Assembly (NCBI GenBank): GCA_026168455.1
Contig: CM047425.1
Span: 45,766,362 to 45,830,361, forward strand
DNA: 64,000 bases
Direction of reading: 5' to 3'
Source of the DNA: Theocolax elegans
Lineage: Eukaryota > Arthropoda > Insecta > Hymenoptera > Cerocephalidae
Shown here: piece by piece, positions 59,416 to 64,000 of the stretch
Layout: every line of letters begins with the position of its first letter
How positions within the stretch are numbered: position 1 is the stretch's first letter
Position numbers and translations under genes: made by a program
Notes under the pieces: model-generated
What the model saw: only the letters and a program-made list of their open reading frames with translations
What the model was told of the DNA's origin: nothing
Databases searched by the model: none

Positions 59416-59898
59416 TTTTTTCTTTTTTTTTTTTTCCGTCTTATTAAGGTTTTATTAATTTCATACTACAAACAACTAAATTTTATATTTTTGTTGACCT
59501 AGCTTGTCTTAGTCTTTTTTCAGACATTCATCCTGTGAGGTTTATTAAGTGGCTGGTATTAATACAGTCCGCCTTACTTGAGATGTTAAGAATATTTCTT
59601 TGGCTTGTAAAGATCGATAAATTCATATATCTTAAAACTTAAAGTGTAAGAAAGCAATAAATTCACGAATTTTTCTAATAGTTGGAAAATTCAAATTTTA
59701 AAATTATATGGCATTGGATCACGAATATGCCTTATGTAACAATAGTCTGACGATTAAGACATAGTTCTATGTAAGTGCGTTAGGGGGCTACCTGTTAATA
59801 TGTGGCACTTATTAAAGTTTGCTTCGGTAGGGCATATATACCCCATGTCTTCCTCGTCAGAATACAGCTGGTTTTCAAATAATTTTTATATCTGTCAT

Positions 59899-59967
59899 TT
59901 ATATCTAGAGACGAGATGCCTGGACTCTACTGATGAGCCCACCAGGCATACTCAGGGCGAAATATAA
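59899..59967 (+). ncRNA. hammerhead ribozyme 5
   Basis: Core CUGAUGA at 59930-59936; unchanged fold; cleavage expected after 59905. Confidence 0.9.
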
Positions 59968-60452
59968 TTTTTTCTTTTTTTTTTTTTCCGTCTTATTAAG
60001 GTTTTATTAATTTCATACTACAAACAACTAAATTTTATATTTTTGTTGACCTAGCTTGTCTTAGTCTTTTTTCAGACACTCATCCTGTGAGGTTTATTAA
60101 GTGGCTGGTATTAATACAGTCCGCCTTACTTGAGATGTTAAGAATATTTCTTTGGCTTGTAAAGATCGATAAATTCATATATCTTAAAACTTAAAGTGTA
60201 AGAAAGCAATAAATTCACGAATTTTTCTAATAGTTGGAAAATTCAAATTTTAAAATTATATGGCATTGGATCACGAATATGCCTTATGTAACAATAGTCT
60301 GACGATTAAGACATTAGTTCTATGTAAGTGCGTTAGGGGGCTACCTGTTAATATGTGGCACTTATTAAAGTTTGCTATCGGTAGGGCATATATACCCCAT
60401 GTCTTCCTCGTCAGAATACAGCTGGTTTTCAAATAATTTTTATATCTGTCAT

Positions 60453-60521
60453 TTATATCTAGAGACGAGATGCCTGGACTCTACTGATGAGCCCACCAGG
60501 CATACTCAGGGCGAAATATAA
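60453..60521 (+). ncRNA. hammerhead ribozyme 6
   Basis: Core CUGAUGA at 60484-60490; unchanged fold; cleavage expected after 60459. Confidence 0.9.
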
Positions 60522-61006
60522 TTTTTTCTTTTTTTTTTTTCCGTCTTATTAAGGTTTTATTAATTTCATACTACAAACAACTAAATTTTATATTTTTGTT
60601 GACCTAGCTTGTCTTAGTCTTTTTTCAGACACTCATCCTGTGAGGTTTATTAAGTGGCTGGTATTAATACAGTCCGCCTTACTTGAAGATGTTAAGAATA
60701 TTTCTTTGGCTTGTAAAGATCGATAAATTCATATATCTTAAAACTTAAAGTGTAAGAAAGCAATAAATTCACGAATTTTTCTAATAGTTGGAAAATTCAA
60801 ATTTTAAAATTATATGGCATTGGATCACGAATATGCCTTATGTAACAATAGTCTGACGATTAAGACATTAGTTCTATGTAAGTGCGTTAGGGGGCTACCT
60901 GTTAATATGTGGCACTTATTAAAGTTTGCTATCGGTAGGGCATATATACCCCATGTCTTCCTCGTCAGAATACAGCTGGTTTTCAAATAATTTTTATATC
61001 TGTCAT

Positions 61007-61075
61007 TTATATCTAGAGACGAGATGCCTGGACTCTACTGATGAGCCCACCAGGCATACTCAGGGCGAAATATAA
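61007..61075 (+). ncRNA. hammerhead ribozyme 7
   Basis: Core CUGAUGA at 61038-61044; unchanged fold; cleavage expected after 61013. Confidence 0.9.
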
Positions 61076-61561
61076 TTTTTTCTTTTTTTTTTTTTTCCGT
61101 CTTATTAAGGTTTTATTAATTTCATACTACAAACAACTAAATTTTATATTTTTGTTGACCTAGCTTGTCTTAGTCTTTTTTCAGACACTCATCCTGTGAG
61201 GTTTATTAAGTGGCTGGTATTAATACAGTCCGCCTTACTTGAGATGTTAAGAATATTTCTTTGGCTTGTAAAGATCGATAAATTCATATATCTTAAAACT
61301 TAAAGTGTAAGAAAGCAATAAATTCACGAATTTTTCTAATAGTTGGAAAATTCAAATTTTAAAATTATATGGCATTGGATCACGAATATGCCTTATGTAA
61401 CAATAGTCTGACGATTAAGACATTAGTTCTATGTAAGTGCGTTAGGGGGCTACCTGTTAATATGTGGCACTTATTAAAGTTTGCTTTCGGTAGGGCATAT
61501 ATACCCCATGTCTTCCTCGTCAGAATACAGCTGGTTTTCAAATAATTTTTATATCTGTCAT

Positions 61562-61630
61562 TTATATCTAGAGACGAGATGCCTGGACTCTACTGATGAG
61601 CCCACCAGGCATACTCAGGGCGAAATATAA
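61562..61630 (+). ncRNA. hammerhead ribozyme 8
   Basis: Core CUGAUGA at 61593-61599; unchanged fold; cleavage expected after 61568. Confidence 0.9.
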
Positions 61631-62114
61631 TTTTTTCTTTTTTTTTTTTCCGTCTTATTAAGGTTTTATTAATTTCATACTACAAACAACTAAATTTTAT
61701 ATTTTTGTTGACCTAGCTTGTCTTAGTCTTTTTTCAGACACTCATCCTGTGAGGTTTATTAAGTGGCTGGTATTAATACAGTCCGCCTTACTTGAGATGT
61801 TAAGAATATTTCTTTGGCTTGTAAAGATCGATAAATTCATATATCTTAAAACTTAAAGTGTAAGAAAGCAATAAATTCACGAATTTTTCTAATAGTTGGA
61901 AAATTCAAATTTTAAAATTATATGGCATTGGATCACGAATATGCCTTATGTAACAATAGTCTGACGATTAAGACATTAGTTCTATGTAAGTGCGTTAGGG
62001 GGCTACCTGTTAATATGTGGCACTTATTAAAGTTTGCTATCGGTAGGGCATATATACCCCATGTCTTCCTCGTCAGAATACAGCTGGTTTTCAAATAATT
62101 TTTATATCTGTCAT

Positions 62115-62183
62115 TTATATCTAGAGACGAGATGCCTGGACTCTACTGATGAGCCCACCAGGCATACTCAGGGCGAAATATAA
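62115..62183 (+). ncRNA. hammerhead ribozyme 9
   Basis: Core CUGAUGA at 62146-62152; unchanged fold; cleavage expected after 62121. Confidence 0.9.
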
Positions 62184-62670
62184 TTTTTTCTTTTTTTTTT
62201 TTTTTCCGTCTTATTAAGGTTTTATTAATTTCATACTACAAACAACTAAATTTTATATTTTTGTTGACCTAGCTTGTCTTAGTCTTTTTTCAGACACTCA
62301 TCCTGTGAGGTTTATTAAGTGGCTGGTATTAATACAGTCCGCCTTACTTAAGATGTTAAGAATATTTCTTTGGCTTGTAAAGATCGATAAATTCATATAT
62401 CTTAAAACTTAAAGTGTAAGAAAGCAATAAATTCACGAATTTTTCTAATAGTTGGAAAATTCAAATTTTAAAATTATATGGCATTGGATCACGAATATGC
62501 CTTATGTAACAATAGTCTGACGATTAAGACATTAGTTCTATGTAAGTGCGTTAGGGGGCTACCTGTTAATATGTGGCACTTATTAAAGTTTGCTATCGGT
62601 AGGGCATATATACCCCATGTCTTCCTCGTCAGAATACAGCTGGTTTTCAAATAATTTTTATATCTGTCAT

Positions 62671-62739
62671 TTATATCTAGAGACGAGATGCCTGGACTCT
62701 ACTGATGAGCCCACCAGGCATACTCAGGGCGAAATATAA
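62671..62739 (+). ncRNA. hammerhead ribozyme 10
   Basis: Core CUGAUGA at 62702-62708; unchanged fold; cleavage expected after 62677. Confidence 0.9.
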
Positions 62740-63224
62740 TTTTTTCTTTTTTTTTTTTTCCGTCTTATTAAGGTTTTATTAATTTCATACTACAAACAAC
62801 TAAATTTTATATTTTTGTTGACCTAGCTTGTCTTAGTCTTTTTTCAGACATTCATCCTGTGAGGTTTATTAAGTGGCTGGTATTAATACAGTCCGCCTTA
62901 CTTGAGATGTTAAGAATATTTCTTTGGCTTGTAAAGATCGATAAATTCATATATCTTAAAACTTAAAGTGTAAGAAAGCAATAAATTCACGAATTTTTCT
63001 AATAGTTGGAAAATTCAAATTTTAAAATTATATGGCATTGGATCACGAATATGCCTTATGTAACAATAGTCTGACGATTAAGACATTAGTTCTATGTAAG
63101 TGCGTTAGGGGGCTACCTGTTAATATGTGGCACTTATTAAAGTTTGCTTTCGGTAGGGCATATATACCCCATGTCTTCCTCGTCAGAATACAGCTGGTTT
63201 TCAAATAATTTTTATATCTGTCAT

Positions 63225-63293
63225 TTATATCTAGAGACGAGATGCCTGGACTCTACTGATGAGCCCACCAGGCATACTCAGGGCGAAATATAA
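63225..63293 (+). ncRNA. hammerhead ribozyme 11
   Basis: Core CUGAUGA at 63256-63262; unchanged fold; cleavage expected after 63231. Confidence 0.9.
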
Positions 63294-63778
63294 TTTTTTC
63301 TTTTTTTTTTTTTCCGTCTTATTAAGGTTTTATTAATTTCATACTACAAACAACTAAATTTTATATTTTTGTTGACCTAGCTTGTCTTAGTCTTTTTTCA
63401 GACACTCATCCTGTGAGGTTTATTAAGTGGCTGGTATTAATACAGTCCGCCTTACTTGAGATGTTAAGAATATTTCTTTGGCTTGTAAAGATCGATAAAT
63501 TCATATATCTTAAAACTTAAAGTGTAAGAAAGCAATAAATTCACGAATTTTTCTAATAGTTGGAAAATTCAAATTTTAAAATTATATGGCATTGGATCAC
63601 GAATATGCCTTATGTAACAATAGTCTGACGATTAAGACATTAGTTCTATGTAAGTGCGTTAGGGGGCTACCTGGTAATATGTGGCACTTATTAAAGTTTG
63701 CTATCGGTAGGGCATATATACCCCATGTCTTCCTCGTCAGAATACAGCTGGTTTTCAAATAATTTTTATATCTGTCAT

Positions 63779-63847
63779 TTATATCTAGAGACGAGATGCC
63801 TGGACTCTACTGATGAGCCCACCAGGCATACTCAGGGCGAAATATAA
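63779..63847 (+). ncRNA. hammerhead ribozyme 12
   Basis: Core CUGAUGA at 63810-63816; unchanged fold; cleavage expected after 63785. The T run after it is the longest in the array. Confidence 0.9.
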
Positions 63848-64000
63848 TTTTTTCTTTTTTTTTTTTTTTTTCCGTCTTATTAAGGTTTTATTAATTTCAT
63901 ACTACAAACAACTAAATTTTATATTTTTGTTGACCTAGCTTGTCTTAGTCTTTTTTCAGACACTCATCCTGTGAGGTTTATTAAGTGGCTGGTATTAATA

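Larger units (their letters stand above)
57565..64000 (+). repeat. satellite array, about 554-bp monomer, 12 units, hammerhead-encoding
   Basis: Units begin with gcgttagggggctacc (gcattaggggg in unit 2) at 57565, 58120, 58673, 59225, 59777, 60330, 60885, 61439, 61993, 62547, 63101 and 63656; the last is cut by the window edge. Most length variation (551-556) comes from one T run after the ribozyme. Units are nearly identical. Variants gctttcgg, acttaagatg and cagacattc recur six units apart (units 2/8, 3/9, 4/10), indicating a higher-order repeat of six. Each unit carries a plus-strand hammerhead ribozyme. No protein is encoded. Comparable arrays: hammerhead satellites of newts, schistosomes and cave crickets, and retrozymes. 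Confidence 0.95.

Noticed and set aside
57565..64000. CRISPR array
   Set aside because: The repeat unit is about 554 bp with no alternation of short repeats and unique spacers, and the context is eukaryotic.

Overview
The window is eukaryotic, AT-rich, and almost entirely repeats and transposable-element (TE) debris. The TE spectrum (a CR1/Jockey-like LINE, a Penelope-like element, a Ty3/gypsy element, a tRNA-derived SINE, piggyBac-like and foldback DNA elements) fits an arthropod, most likely an insect. I cannot name the species. I found no convincing single-copy host protein gene; most open frames are TE fragments or chance frames in repeats.

Layout. 1-850: LINE reverse transcriptase (RT) relic (minus strand). 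1185-1799: unexplained GC-rich patch. 2788-3932: gypsy protease-RT relic. 4223-4548: SINE with 13-bp target duplications, lying against a Penelope-like relic (4562-6623) built of two head-to-head pieces. 6624-7297: foldback element. 7591-14850: a giant inverted-repeat (Foldback-like) element carrying nested elements, among them a piggyBac-like insertion flanked by TTAA. 9634-33540: a triplicated block, arm 1 (+), arm 2 (inverted), arm 3 (+), about 8 kb each. Arms 1 and 3 are nearly identical; arm 2 differs almost only by tiny deletions, so an assembly or library artefact is a serious possibility. Arm 3 runs on into the most complete element, a LINE on the minus strand (31964-35875) with ORF1, an endonuclease frame and a broken RT. 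35876-43859: a plus-strand gypsy element with a partial LTR, a long open gag, a deletion fusing gag to the end of RT, an RNase H split by a 4-kb insertion (38781-42773), and an integrase with all catalytic residues.

44089-57462: AT-rich repeats containing a solo LTR (47743-48769, ACGT target duplication), a DNA element with 27-bp inverted ends (50651-51919), a 1.66-kb foldback (52990-54647) and two tandem segmental duplications. Paralogous empty sites inside the window support the solo LTR and the DNA element as true insertions.

57565-64000 (continuing past the window): a satellite of about 554-bp monomers, 12 units visible. Every unit encodes on the plus strand what reads as a complete hammerhead self-cleaving ribozyme: full catalytic core, three stems with stem III open, and an 8-nt perfect complementarity between loops I and II. 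Transcripts would be expected to cut themselves into monomers of about 554 nt, as in ribozyme-bearing satellites and retrozymes. This is the most interesting system in the window.
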